A program made the position numbers and the translations under genes. The notes beneath the pieces were generated by a model. It saw nothing but the letters and a program-made list of their open reading frames with translations. It made no database searches and was not told where the DNA came from. Of a stretch of DNA of 64,000 bases, positions 42,633 through 51,489 are shown piece by piece (the first letter of the stretch is position 1; each line of letters opens with the position of its first letter). This DNA is from [Clostridium] citroniae WAL-17108 (GTDB lineage Bacteria; Bacillota; Clostridia; Lachnospirales; Lachnospiraceae), in contig NZ_JH376430.1 of the NCBI RefSeq assembly GCF_000233455.1, positions 158,131 through 222,130 on the forward strand, read 5' to 3'.

Positions 42633-42675
42633 GATCTAACGCCTATAACATTTTAATCACACTTAAATCCATAGG

Positions 42676-42725
42676 AAACAGCGGATACAGATCATATAAA
42701 CATAATCTGCATCCGCTGTTTTTTG
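42676..42725. terminator. Bidirectional terminator
   Basis: AAACAGCGGAT (42676-42686) and ATCCGCTGTTT (42711-42721) are perfect 11-bp arms, followed by T residues. It lies between the island and the convergent dehydrogenase gene. Confidence 0.85.
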
Positions 42726-42818
42726 TTCTTCATGCGCATGAAAGCCGATCATATAGGGGATACGCAGCTTTATGCAGGCAGAAGGAGGGGCCGGGGTATT
42801 CTGCATTCAAAAGGAGCA

Positions 42819-43838
42819 TCAATCCAGCACTACATTCACTTTCATATAATTGCCGGGATTCTTCTCAATGTCAATGATCGTCTCCGGCGTCTCATCCATG
42901 GTCACGACCTTGGTAAGGATCTTTCTCACATCCACCTTGCCGGTATAGATCAGGTCGATCGCCTCCTCGAACTCGCCTGCGCTGGTGCGGGCGCCGCGGA
43001 TGTCCACCTCCTTGCGGGTGATGGCATCGGTTGGCAGAGGAGTTTCCTTCTTGGGCCATCCGGTGAGGGTGATGCGGCCTGCGTTGGCAACAATGTCCAG
43101 GGTGGAGCGGACAGCGGCATTGGCGCCGGAGCACTCCATCACCAGTTCAGCCATACGGCCATCGGTGTATTCAGACACCTTTCCGGCCATATCCTCCCTG
43201 GCGGAGTTGATGGTATATTTAACGCCCAGCTCCCTTGCAAACTCCAGACGCTCATCCACCACATCGATCACAATGGGCTCTGCGCCGTAAGCAATGGCTG
43301 ACATGGCTGCCAGCAGTCCGATGGGACCTGCGCCAATGATGGCCACGTGCTCTCCTGCGGCCAGATTTCCTCTGTGGATACCATGAAGGGCAATGGTCAA
43401 AGGCTCAGCCATGGGCGCGATATCCCAGGGCATATCCTCCGGCAGCTTCCACAGCATATCAGCCGGATGGGTCATATATTCCGCCATTCCGCCTTCCACA
43501 TGCACGCCCAGCACTTTAAGGTCCGTGCAGCAGTTGGTGCGTCCGATGGAACAGGGATAGCATTTGCCGCAGTAAAGATACGGGTCCACAATCACATGGT
43601 CGCCAATCTTAATGCCGCGTCCGTTATCTTTTGGTATGGACAGCACTTCACCCACGATCTCATGACCAATGATTCTTGGAAATGACACAAGGGGATTGGT
43701 GCCTCTGAATGCCCCGATATCGCTTCCGCAAATGCCTGCCGCTCTTACCCGAACCAGCGCCCGGCCTTCTTTTGGCTCCGGCTTCTCAATATCAATACAC
43801 TGAACCTTCCATGGTTCCTCAAATTTAATAGCCTTCAC
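42819..43838 (-). CDS. Zinc-dependent medium-chain dehydrogenase (alcohol/polyol type)
   Basis: A 339-residue MDR enzyme. The catalytic zinc site is C37 (GICGSD) with H59-E60 (GHEIVGEV), the structural zinc cysteines are CGKCYPCSIGRTNCC, and the NAD site is VAIIGAGPIGLLAAMSA. Relatives oxidise polyols, threonine or sugar acids. It starts with GTG behind AGGAGG and lies 48 bp after LivF, so it is likely the last gene of the second HAAT operon. The link between the transported ligand and this enzyme is inferred. Confidence 0.9.
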   Translation of the reverse strand: MKAIKFEEPWKVQCIDIEKPEPKEGRALVRVRAAGICGSDIGAFRGTNPLVSFPRIIGHEIVGEVLSIPKDNGRGIKIGDHVIVDPYLYCGKCYPCSIGRTNCCTDLKVLGVHVEGGMAEYMTHPADMLWKLPEDMPWDIAPMAEPLTIALHGIHRGNLAAGEHVAIIGAGPIGLLAAMSAIAYGAEPIVIDVVDERLEFARELGVKYTINSAREDMAGKVSEYTDGRMAELVMECSGANAAVRSTLDIVANAGRITLTGWPKKETPLPTDAITRKEVDIRGARTSAGEFEEAIDLIYTGKVDVRKILTKVVTMDETPETIIDIEKNPGNYMKVNVVLD

Positions 43839-43886
43839 GGTTTATTTCCTCCTGTTTTTACACAACGTGATATCATACCGGCATTA

Positions 43887-44597
43887 TCAGCCGCCCAGAT
43901 ATGCCTTCTTAATATCATCTGAATCCATCAGCACCTTGCTGTCTCCGCTGGCAACCAGGTTCCCCACCTCCAGGACATAGGTCCTGTTGGAAATGGACAT
44001 GGCCATAAACGCATTCTGTTCCACAATTGCAATGGGTATATTCCTTACTTTATTAACGCGCACGATCACGTCAAACATATCGTCCACAATCACAGGCGCC
44101 AGTCCCAGGCTGGGCTCGTCCAACATCAGAAGCTCCGGGTCCGACATCAGTCCCCTGGCAATGGCCAGCATCTGCTGCTCGCCGCCTGACATGGAACCGG
44201 CCTTCTGCTTTGCACGCTCCTTAAGCCTTGGGAAAATATCATACTGCTCTTCCAGATGGCGGTCCATGTCCGGCTTGGACATTTTAACGGAATAAGCCCC
44301 CATTTCCAGGTTCTCCTGCACGGTCATGTTGGGAAATATTTCACGCCCCTCCGGCACATACACGATCTTATGGCCCACCACCTTGTGGGAAGGCAGGCCG
44401 CTGATAACCTGTCCGTTGTACTCAATGGTCCCCTTCTTCGGCTTGTTGATGCCCATGATGGATTTCATTAGGGTTGTCTTGCCTGCCCCGTTGGCTCCGA
44501 TGATGGAGACGATCTCATTGTCGCCCACCTCAATGGATACGTCAAACAGAGCCTGGACCTTGCCATAATATACGTCAATTCCATTTACCTTAAGCAT
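43887..44597 (-). CDS. livF: HAAT ABC transporter ATP-binding protein (LivF type), second system
   Basis: A 236-residue ATPase with Walker A IIGANGAGKTTLMKS, signature SMSGGEQQMLAIARGLM and Walker B LLMLDEPSLGLAPVIV. Its start overlaps the LivG stop by 8 bp. It belongs to the operon starting at 48588 and is only moderately similar to the LivF at 28966, so the two transporters are not a recent duplication. Confidence 0.93.
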   Translation of the reverse strand: MLKVNGIDVYYGKVQALFDVSIEVGDNEIVSIIGANGAGKTTLMKSIMGINKPKKGTIEYNGQVISGLPSHKVVGHKIVYVPEGREIFPNMTVQENLEMGAYSVKMSKPDMDRHLEEQYDIFPRLKERAKQKAGSMSGGEQQMLAIARGLMSDPELLMLDEPSLGLAPVIVDDMFDVIVRVNKVRNIPIAIVEQNAFMAMSISNRTYVLEVGNLVASGDSKVLMDSDDIKKAYLGG

Positions 44598-45405
44598 GTG
44601 CAGCCCCCCTTGCCATGTTCTGCTTATACCGGTCGCCCAGGTAAGCCTTGATAACCACCGGATCCTGCTGGATCTCCTCCGGCGTGCCCTCGGCGATCTT
44701 TGCGCCGAAGTTGATAACCGTAATATAATTGCTGATGTTCATAATAACATCCATGTTATGCTCGATCAGGAAAATGTCGATGCCGGAATCAAATACCTTC
44801 AGCATGATATTCACAAATTCCACGCGCTCGGACGGGTTCAGACCGGCTGCCGGCTCATCTAAAAACAACAGCTTGGGGTCTGACATCAGAGAGCGGGCCA
44901 GCTCGGTGAGCTTCTGCTTTCCATAAGGCATGTTGGCCGGAAATTCATTGGCCAGATCCTTAAGCCCGATAAACTCCAGGATGGAGTCAGCCTTTTCACT
45001 CACCAGCTTCTCCTCCTTTGCCGCTGCCCCGAAGTTGAATATGAACGGGAAGAAGCCCTGCTTCATATCCATCATGCTGCCCATCATCAGGTTCTCCTTT
45101 ACGGTCATGGAACGGTACAGCTTCAGGTTCTGGAAGGTACGGCTGCAGCGTGTCTGGGCGATCTGGTGCGCGCTCATACCGCTGATCTTGGTGCCCTCAT
45201 GATAGATCTCACCTTCGGTCAGGGGCAGAAGTCCGGTTATCATATTGATGGCCGTGGATTTGCCCGCGCCGTTTGGTCCGATCAGGGCGTGGATGGTGCG
45301 CTCTTTCATATCAAGGGACAGGTCATTGACCGCAACCAGTCCAGAGAAACGTTTTGTAACATTTTTTAAGGTTAAAACAGATTTTCCTTCCCTGTTATCA
45401 GACAT
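44590..45405 (-). CDS. livG: HAAT ABC transporter ATP-binding protein (LivG type), second system
   Basis: About 271 residues. Walker A is LIGPNGAGKSTAIN, Walker B is LLFLDEPAAGLNPSER, and the tail KIAEGTPEEIQQDPVVIKAYLG is LivG-type. The ATG at 45405 lies inside the LivM stop region (ATGTCTGA, 8-bp overlap) with GGAGGG before it; the longer in-frame N-terminus runs back into LivM and is rejected. Confidence 0.93.
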   Translation of the reverse strand: MSDNREGKSVLTLKNVTKRFSGLVAVNDLSLDMKERTIHALIGPNGAGKSTAINMITGLLPLTEGEIYHEGTKISGMSAHQIAQTRCSRTFQNLKLYRSMTVKENLMMGSMMDMKQGFFPFIFNFGAAAKEEKLVSEKADSILEFIGLKDLANEFPANMPYGKQKLTELARSLMSDPKLLFLDEPAAGLNPSERVEFVNIMLKVFDSGIDIFLIEHNMDVIMNISNYITVINFGAKIAEGTPEEIQQDPVVIKAYLGDRYKQNMARGAAHA

Positions 45406-46366
45406 TTGCCTGCCCTCCTTTCGCCGCTTTCTCCGCTGACCGCTTGATCCTGAACAGGGATACGATCCCGTTTGGCAGGAAGATAACGAACAGCAGGGTG
45501 ATAATGGAAAATACAAGCCAGTAATAGTTCTCCATGAACCGCAGGAACTCAGGTACCAGGGTGACCAGGATCGCCCCAAGTACATTGCCGGGCACGGAAC
45601 CAATACCGCCGATCACCAGCATAACTACATAGTTAATTGAAAATTCCAGGTTGTAGGCGCTAGGGTTGATAAAGCCCACATAGTGTGCATACAGGCTGCC
45701 TGCAATGGTGGCGTAGATGGCCGCCAGTGTAAAGGCCATGATCTTGATGTTGGCAATGTTGACGCCCCCTGCCTCAACCGCGTCCGGGTTGTCCTTAACA
45801 GCCAGGAAGGAACGCCCCCACTTGGAGTTAACGATCCGGTACGCATTGAATATAAGCAGCACCGCGATCACCAGGTACAGGTAATAGATCTCCTTGTTAC
45901 TCTGGAACTTGAAGCCGAAGATGGAGAAGGTGGGGATGCCTGTGACGCCCAGGGCACCTCCTGTCAGTCCTGTCAGGTTGGTCATCAGGATCCTGACAAT
46001 TTCCGAAAACCCAATGGTGGTCAGGGCCAGGTATACGCCTGACACACGCAGGGACGGATATCCAAGTCCCATGCCGATCAGACATCCCATGCCAACGGCT
46101 GCAACCAGGCAGATCCAAGGATTGATCCCCAGCTTGGTGGCCAGCAGTGAGGAGGTGTAGGCGCCCATGGAAAAGATGCCTGCGGTTCCAAGGTTCATCT
46201 GGCCTGTAAGACCTGTTATAAAGTTAAGTCCCACTACAATGATGATATTGATGAGTACCTGTATCATCAGATTTAAGTGGTAGTTATTGGTTATGAACAT
46301 AGGGAGAATCGCTGCCAGAGCAATCGCTGCCAATGCAATGATCATTGCTGATTTATTCTTTTTCAT
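45398..46366 (-). CDS. livM: HAAT ABC transporter permease (LivM type), second system
   Basis: A 322-residue permease with LTGQMNLGTAGIFSMGAYTSSLLATKLG and GRSFLAVKDNPDAVEAGGVNI blocks and about ten helices. AAGGAGG lies before the ATG. It partners the LivH encoded just upstream. Confidence 0.93.
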   Translation of the reverse strand: MKKNKSAMIIALAAIALAAILPMFITNNYHLNLMIQVLINIIIVVGLNFITGLTGQMNLGTAGIFSMGAYTSSLLATKLGINPWICLVAAVGMGCLIGMGLGYPSLRVSGVYLALTTIGFSEIVRILMTNLTGLTGGALGVTGIPTFSIFGFKFQSNKEIYYLYLVIAVLLIFNAYRIVNSKWGRSFLAVKDNPDAVEAGGVNIANIKIMAFTLAAIYATIAGSLYAHYVGFINPSAYNLEFSINYVVMLVIGGIGSVPGNVLGAILVTLVPEFLRFMENYYWLVFSIITLLFVIFLPNGIVSLFRIKRSAEKAAKGGQANV

Positions 46367-46377
46367 AGCTCTCCTCC

Positions 46378-47244
46378 TTATCTCCTGTTTCCTAAGATTC
46401 CTGAAGGCTTAATCAACAGGAAGATGATCAGCAGCACAAAGGACAGGCAGTCCTTATAAACAGACGGGATGATCATGCTTCCAAAGATTTCCACAACCCC
46501 CAGGAGGATGCCGCCTACAATGGCGCCCGGAAGGTATCCAAACCCGCCGATCACGCCTGATGCAAAGCCCTTCAGGCCTATCATGGATGACATCTGCAGC
46601 TCTACGTTAAAAATCGGTATAACCAGAACGCCGATGGTGGCGCAGATCAGGGCTGACAGGCCAACTGTAAATGCAATGTTCATGGGAACATTGATGCCCA
46701 TAAGGGACGCGGCTGTCTTGTTCTCAGACACGCAGCGCATAGCCTTTCCCATTTTGGTGGTCTTAAAGAAGATCTGAAGGCCTGCCGTGATGATGGAACA
46801 CACAACAATGATCACAATGTGTGCCTTGGACACTACGATGGGGCCCAGGTGAAAAGAGCCCCTAAGGAAGTTGTCCAGGGTAAACGGCAGCGGTCCCCAG
46901 ATCAGTCGTACACATTCCGTGATGATCCTGCCAAGTATAACGGTTCCAATTACAGCAAATAAATTCGTTGATAATCTGCTCAGGGGGTTAAAGATCGCAA
47001 ATGCGCTTACCATACCAAGCAGGAACATGGTAAGGACCGTGCACAGGATTGCCAGTACCGGCGGGAGCCCTAAGCTCAATACATAGGAGCCTGCAAACAT
47101 ATAGGCGCCAAAGAGAATGAATTTATCATGGCTGAAATTAAGGAGCCCGGTTGAATTCCATATAAGCGTGTACTCAATACCTACCAGGGCATAGATGAAG
47201 CCCATGGCAACACCGGTAATAAGCAGCTGTACAAATACCTGCAT
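46378..47244 (-). CDS. livH: HAAT ABC transporter permease (LivH type), second system
   Basis: A 288-residue permease: GVAMGFIYALVGIEYTLIWNSTGLLNFSHDKFI near the N-terminus and GGFGYLPGAIVGGILLGVVEIFG near the C-terminus. A strong AAGGAGG precedes the ATG. The gene stands behind two RNA hairpins that separate it from the binding-protein gene. Confidence 0.93.
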   Translation of the reverse strand: MQVFVQLLITGVAMGFIYALVGIEYTLIWNSTGLLNFSHDKFILFGAYMFAGSYVLSLGLPPVLAILCTVLTMFLLGMVSAFAIFNPLSRLSTNLFAVIGTVILGRIITECVRLIWGPLPFTLDNFLRGSFHLGPIVVSKAHIVIIVVCSIITAGLQIFFKTTKMGKAMRCVSENKTAASLMGINVPMNIAFTVGLSALICATIGVLVIPIFNVELQMSSMIGLKGFASGVIGGFGYLPGAIVGGILLGVVEIFGSMIIPSVYKDCLSFVLLIIFLLIKPSGILGNRR

Positions 47245-47265
47245 ATGTAAACCTCCTTGTTATAA

Positions 47266-47346
47266 GCACGTAGCGGCTGTTTTTTAGCCGCTTACGTGCG
47301 ATACATGTCACCGGCACTTAGCGGGGTATCCCACAAGCTTAGTGCA
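47266..47346 (-). repeat. Two tandem hairpins between binding-protein and permease genes
   Basis: GCACGTAGCGGCT (47266-47278) pairs with AGCCGCTTACGTGC (47286-47299) with one bulge. A second stem GCACTTAGC / GCTTAGTGC-like (47313-47346) has one mismatch and an inner GGG/CCC. Neither has a T-tract on the minus strand, so they probably stabilise the upstream mRNA or reduce read-through, giving more binding protein than permease. Confidence 0.65.
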
Positions 47347-47364
47347 GCGGCCCGTTATCCCCCA

Positions 47365-48588
47365 TTAATCAAGGGATATCTGCTGTGTTACGTTCATATT
47401 CTTCTCGCCGTCAAATTCCAGGATGTACAGGTTGGTGTTCATCTCGCCCTGGGCACTGCAGTTCAGCTTGCCGAATACGGCGTCAAAGTCCTTTGTCTCG
47501 GACAGCGCTTTCCTGATATCCTCCGGTTTGTCGGATCCGGCCCTGTCAATGGCATCTGCTGCAAGATATGCTGCCGTGTAGTACATTGCCGCGTATCTCT
47601 CCACATCCTCACCCCAGCGAGCATGGAAATCATCCAGGAATTTTTTCATAGCTTCATTGGACTCATCTGCGTAGAAGTCAGTGGATGCATAGGTGCCTTC
47701 CAGCTGCTTTGCATCACACAGGTCATAGGTCTGGGACTGTGCAAGTGCGTTTGGTCCAACGTGTGGGATATCGCCCATACCCAGCTCGTCCAGCTGACGT
47801 ACGATCAGGGCCGCCTCAGCGTCATGGGAAAAATCAAACACAACATCCGGTCCCCATCCCTTGATCTTGGAAAGCTGGGAGGTCAGGTCCTTGTCGCCTG
47901 AGGTAAATCCTTCGGAATAATACTCAATGCCGTTGTCCGCACAGTACTGCTTGGTCGCTCCGTCAGCAGCCACGCCATAGTCATCTGTATCATACAGGGC
48001 GCCGATCTTCTTTGCTCCAAACTTGTCCTTTGCAAACTCTACCATAGCTGGTCCCACTGCTCCGTCAGATACGGAAATCCGGAAGAAATATGGATTCTCA
48101 GCTTCCAGAAGCTTTGGTGATGTAGCTGCTGAGATAAAGGGAACGCCTGCTTTTCTGTAAAGTTCCTGTGTTGCAGATGCCATTGGGGAGGTGTGGGGTC
48201 CGATGGAGACAGATACGTTCTCACCCAAAATCTTGTTAACCGCGTTAACAGCTCCGGTTGGTGTCCCCGTATCATCTACCAGCACCATCTCAAGGGGTCT
48301 GCCGCCCAGCACGCCGCCGTTTGCATTGATCTCTTCAAATGCCATTGTAATGGCCTGTTTCATACGGATGCCGCCGGCTGCCATGGGTCCTGTCACCATG
48401 TTGGAAACACCTACCTTAATGGGGTCTCCGGTTGCTGTGGACTGGGCTGCCGATCCCGCTGCCGCCGACTCTCCTCCGGCCGGTGCCGCCGCCTGCTTGC
48501 CCGGTGAATTGCTGCATCCTGCCAGTGATGATACCGCCATACATGCTGCCAGTGTTACGCCTAAGATTTTTTTCATGTTTTTCTTCAT
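47365..48588 (-). CDS. HAAT ABC transporter substrate-binding lipoprotein, second system
   Basis: A 407-residue Peripla_BP_6 protein with a lipobox (SSLAGCSN, Cys about residue 26) and a Gly/Ala-rich linker. Family blocks are IKVGVSNMVTGPMAAGG, FEEINANGGVLGGRPLEMVLVDD, and VSISATGP-type loops replaced here by VSIGPHTSPMASATQELY. The ligand is not known. AGGAGG lies 8 nt before the ATG. It is the first gene of the operon. Confidence 0.92.
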   Translation of the reverse strand: MKKNMKKILGVTLAACMAVSSLAGCSNSPGKQAAAPAGGESAAAGSAAQSTATGDPIKVGVSNMVTGPMAAGGIRMKQAITMAFEEINANGGVLGGRPLEMVLVDDTGTPTGAVNAVNKILGENVSVSIGPHTSPMASATQELYRKAGVPFISAATSPKLLEAENPYFFRISVSDGAVGPAMVEFAKDKFGAKKIGALYDTDDYGVAADGATKQYCADNGIEYYSEGFTSGDKDLTSQLSKIKGWGPDVVFDFSHDAEAALIVRQLDELGMGDIPHVGPNALAQSQTYDLCDAKQLEGTYASTDFYADESNEAMKKFLDDFHARWGEDVERYAAMYYTAAYLAADAIDRAGSDKPEDIRKALSETKDFDAVFGKLNCSAQGEMNTNLYILEFDGEKNMNVTQQISLD

Positions 48589-48686
48589 GTTTGAATCCTC
48601 CTCTTCTTATCTCCCTGTCTTCTTAATACTATTATTAAGAATCTTAACGATATATTAACGTATATGTAATATATCTTTGTGCCGAT

Positions 48687-48715
48687 AATATACTATTTTT
48701 CAGTTACAAATGCAA
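48687..48715 (-). promoter_or_regulatory. Promoter of the second HAAT operon
   Basis: Minus-strand TTGCAT (48710-48715), a 17-bp spacer and TATATT (48687-48692), about 99 bp before the binding-protein start. Confidence 0.65.
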
Positions 48716-48852
48716 TATTAAATATTTTTTTAACGATACTTTTGTTACATTTCACGTTTATTTGAATTTATATTTGTGTATTTTGACCGTTAAGGTTTGT
48801 TAACATCCTATTGACATACTGTATTATTATATATTATAGGCCGTTGTCTCAC

Positions 48853-48882
48853 TTGACAGATTAACAAATACAGCGATATACT
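48853..48882 (+). promoter_or_regulatory. Promoter of the gntR gene
   Basis: TTGACA (48853-48858), an 18-bp spacer and TATACT (48877-48882), 90 bp before the GntR start. Confidence 0.75.
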
Positions 48883-48972
48883 ATTGGAAAGCAAAACTTA
48901 ACGATTATATAACTTAATATATTACTCAAATTGTGGTATTAATATATGTATACTGCCAAAGGAGACTTGAAT

Positions 48973-49656
48973 ATGGACTATTTCACTCAAAGGCCGGGGG
49001 AAACTGCCCGTGAATACGCGCAGAGGTATCTTCTATACCAGATTATCAACCTTAATTTTGAACCGGGACAGAAGATATCAGATATGGAGATATCAAAAGA
49101 ACTGAACATAAGCAGGACACCGGTGCGGGAGGCTATCCTTTCCCTTACCAATGGACAGCTGATCGAAAGCTATCCCCAGCGCGGGATCTTTGTGTCCCTG
49201 ATCAATTCGGAAATCGTGGAACAGGTGTGCACCATGCGCAGGATGATCGAGGGGCCTTTGGCCGAGATGAGCTGCGGCCTTATCTCCCAAAGCAACCTGG
49301 ACAATCTCTATGACACCATCACACTCCAGAAAGATTATGCTTCCGGAGGCCCCAGGGAAAATTTTGAGAAGTTCCTGTCCCTGGACATCGCCTTTCACAA
49401 GGAATTTTACGATATATGCAGCATGTCCTTTATCTATGATACCATGCAGAATGTAATGCCCCACTTTGACCGCCAGCGAAAACTAAGCTACCATATCGCA
49501 ATCTCCGACCGTGTTATCAGTGAACACCTGGCTATCTGCAAAGCCCTGGAAAACCGGGATGCCAAGGAGGCAGGAAAGGCAATGGTGGAACACATATCCA
49601 CAGCCCTTGTTGACCAGAACATATTAAAGAAAAAATTCCCGGACTATTTCCTGTAG
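48973..49656 (+). CDS. GntR-family regulator with FCD domain
   Basis: About 227 residues: winged helix-turn-helix (residues 15-75, KISDMEISKELNISRTPVREA) and a helical FCD domain (about 85-215) whose His/Asp residues usually bind a metal and an organic acid. It is divergent from the second HAAT operon and probably controls it. AAAGGAG fixes the ATG at 48973; the upstream in-frame start lies before that site. Confidence 0.92.
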   Translation: MDYFTQRPGETAREYAQRYLLYQIINLNFEPGQKISDMEISKELNISRTPVREAILSLTNGQLIESYPQRGIFVSLINSEIVEQVCTMRRMIEGPLAEMSCGLISQSNLDNLYDTITLQKDYASGGPRENFEKFLSLDIAFHKEFYDICSMSFIYDTMQNVMPHFDRQRKLSYHIAISDRVISEHLAICKALENRDAKEAGKAMVEHISTALVDQNILKKKFPDYFL

Positions 49657-49722
49657 GAGACAAACACATATCAATGCAGGGACCAAGACCAAGATTGCGG
49701 TCAACATAATGACCCCTATGCA

Positions 49723-49775
49723 AAAAGCTTCCCAGCGTATATGCCGGTACGGCATCTATGCTTTGGGAAGCTTTT
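49723..49775. terminator. Long bidirectional terminator
   Basis: AAAAGCTTCCCA (49723-49734) and TGGGAAGCTTTT (49764-49775) are perfect arms around a further near-perfect 12-bp stem ending in a GTA loop. It ends the gntR transcript and the convergent DUF1667 operon. Confidence 0.9.
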
Positions 49776-49819
49776 GATTTCTAATATATTTAATTCGAGT
49801 AACAGTTCGATATAATATA

Positions 49820-50206
49820 TTACTTTTCCGCAGATACAGGTATCTCCTTGGTCACGATCACGTCCGTATCATATCCCAGAAGAGTATGGATGACCACGGT
49901 TCCTGCTTCCACAGGAGCAGTGAGGGTACATTTCCTAATTTCAGCCATGGCATCAAATATACGGCATTTGGGAATAGGGGATGTCAGCCGTACGCTTGCA
50001 AGGGGCAGGATCCCTCCCTTTACAAGGACAGACGTGGCAATATTGCGCTGGGGATCCTTTAATTCCTGTTCCACATATGCGCTGCCCTTTTTACAGGCAG
50101 CCCCTTCAATGGAGAGGATCTCCACATCCCCATTCTCTTTTTCCCCTATTTCAGCCCTGATCTCACACCCGTTAGGGCAGATGATACATGTAAATTCTCT
50201 CAGCAT
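49820..50206 (-). CDS. DUF1667 protein (GlpA/FAD oxidoreductase partner)
   Basis: About 128 residues with cysteines FTCIICPNGCEI near the N-terminus and C-terminal blocks typical of DUF1667 (VRLTSPIPK). DUF1667 genes usually follow a GlpA-like dehydrogenase and an NAD(FAD) oxidoreductase, as here, and the Cys residues may carry electrons. The ATG at 50206 lies inside the upstream stop region (ATGCTGA, 7-bp overlap), indicating coupling. Confidence 0.88.
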   Translation of the reverse strand: MLREFTCIICPNGCEIRAEIGEKENGDVEILSIEGAACKKGSAYVEQELKDPQRNIATSVLVKGGILPLASVRLTSPIPKCRIFDAMAEIRKCTLTAPVEAGTVVIHTLLGYDTDVIVTKEIPVSAEK

Positions 50207-51486
50207 TCCACACACACCTCCAGATCTCCGGCCGCTGTAAGTTTATCCGGGTCAATGGTCATCTGGATCATCTCTGCCGGTATGGCCTTTTTCATTTTCT
50301 TTGCAGCAATCTCCACACCATCCTGGCGCACAACGATCCGGCATTCCTTTATGGGGCGGTTAACACGCATGGACAGCTTAAATCCGCGGGTTCCGCTGAC
50401 GCGCTGGGGAACGGTATGGTTTATATTCCTGTCCGTCCTTATTTCAACCGGGCAGTCGGGAAGCGTTCCCTCCCTGATATATTCCGCTGCAGAGTCAGCC
50501 AGAGCCTCAGCCTCCATGGACACAAAATCTACCAGGTCATGGACATGGAGAACATTGCCCGCGGCAAAGATACCTTCCACATTGGTCTGGAAATATTCAT
50601 CCACCAGCGCTCCCTTGGTCCTGCCATCCAGGGTTACACCTGCATCCAATGACAATTCATTTTCAGGGATCAGGCCCACTGAGAGGATCAGCGTATCACA
50701 GCTGTATTCCTTTTCCGTGCCCGGAATGGGTTTAAAATGTTCATCCACCCGGGAGATGGTCACACCCGTAAGACGCTCATTTCCATGGATCGCAGTAACC
50801 GTGTGGCTCAGGTACAGCGGAATGTTATAGTCATTCAGGCACTGTTCAATGTTGCGGGGAAGGCCGCTGGGGTATGGCTGGATCTCAAACACAGCCTGGA
50901 CATGGGCGCCCTCAAGGGTCAGACGTCTGGCCATGATCATGCCGATATCACCGGAGCCTAGTATCACCACTTCCCTGGCAGGCATGATGTTATAAAGGTT
51001 GATATATGCCTGGGCAACACCTGCGGTGAACACGCCGGTGGGGCGTTCCCCCGGGATTCCCAGCGCTCCCCTTGTCCTCTCCCTGCAGCCCATGGTGAGA
51101 ATGACTGCTCCGGCCTTCCACTGTCTTAAACCGTCACGGGTGGCCGCTGTCACCAGCTTTGTGTCCGTCACTTCCAGTACGGCGGCATCCGTAATATAGG
51201 GGATCTGAAGCTCATTTACCTCATCAATAAAACGCTTTGCGTACTCAGGCCCGCTGAGTGTTGTTTTAAACCGGGTAAGGCCAAAGCCATCATGGATGCA
51301 CTGGCGAAGGATCCCTCCCAGCTGTTTTTCCCTTTCCACGATCAGAATACTGCGGATTCCCCTGTGATACAGCTGGACCGCGGCAGCCAGACCCGCGGGG
51401 CCGCCTCCCACAATAAGGACGTCCACCGACTCGGTTCTGATTTGGTTCGTGGGGGTATCTGTGTTTTTATTCATCTGCTCATCCAT
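50200..51486 (-). CDS. FAD/NAD(P)-dependent oxidoreductase of the GlpA/DUF1667 cassette
   Basis: A 428-residue pyridine-nucleotide-disulfide-type flavoprotein: FAD motif DVLIVGGGPAGLAAAVQLYHRG, NAD motif EVVILGSGDIGMIMARRLTLEG and a C-terminal GIFAAGNVLHVHDLVDFVSMEAEAL block. No redox CxxxxC active site is seen; related proteins pass electrons from a hydroxy-acid or glycerol-phosphate dehydrogenase to an acceptor. It starts 3 bp after GlpA-like gene's stop, with GGAGGT before the ATG. Confidence 0.9.
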   Translation of the reverse strand: MDEQMNKNTDTPTNQIRTESVDVLIVGGGPAGLAAAVQLYHRGIRSILIVEREKQLGGILRQCIHDGFGLTRFKTTLSGPEYAKRFIDEVNELQIPYITDAAVLEVTDTKLVTAATRDGLRQWKAGAVILTMGCRERTRGALGIPGERPTGVFTAGVAQAYINLYNIMPAREVVILGSGDIGMIMARRLTLEGAHVQAVFEIQPYPSGLPRNIEQCLNDYNIPLYLSHTVTAIHGNERLTGVTISRVDEHFKPIPGTEKEYSCDTLILSVGLIPENELSLDAGVTLDGRTKGALVDEYFQTNVEGIFAAGNVLHVHDLVDFVSMEAEALADSAAEYIREGTLPDCPVEIRTDRNINHTVPQRVSGTRGFKLSMRVNRPIKECRIVVRQDGVEIAAKKMKKAIPAEMIQMTIDPDKLTAAGDLEVCVEC

Positions 51487-51489
51487 ATC

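Larger units (their letters stand above)
48644..48907. promoter_or_regulatory. TTAACGAT motif repeated three times in a divergent region
   Basis: TTAACGAT occurs at 48644, 48730 and 48898 within 264 bp of AT-rich DNA between the divergent HAAT and gntR units. The motif lies near both promoters and is a candidate GntR operator. Confidence 0.5.

Noticed and set aside
45406..45603. N-terminal extension of the second LivG by 66 codons
   Set aside because: It lies inside the LivM gene, and a proper ATG with GGAGGG exists at 45405.
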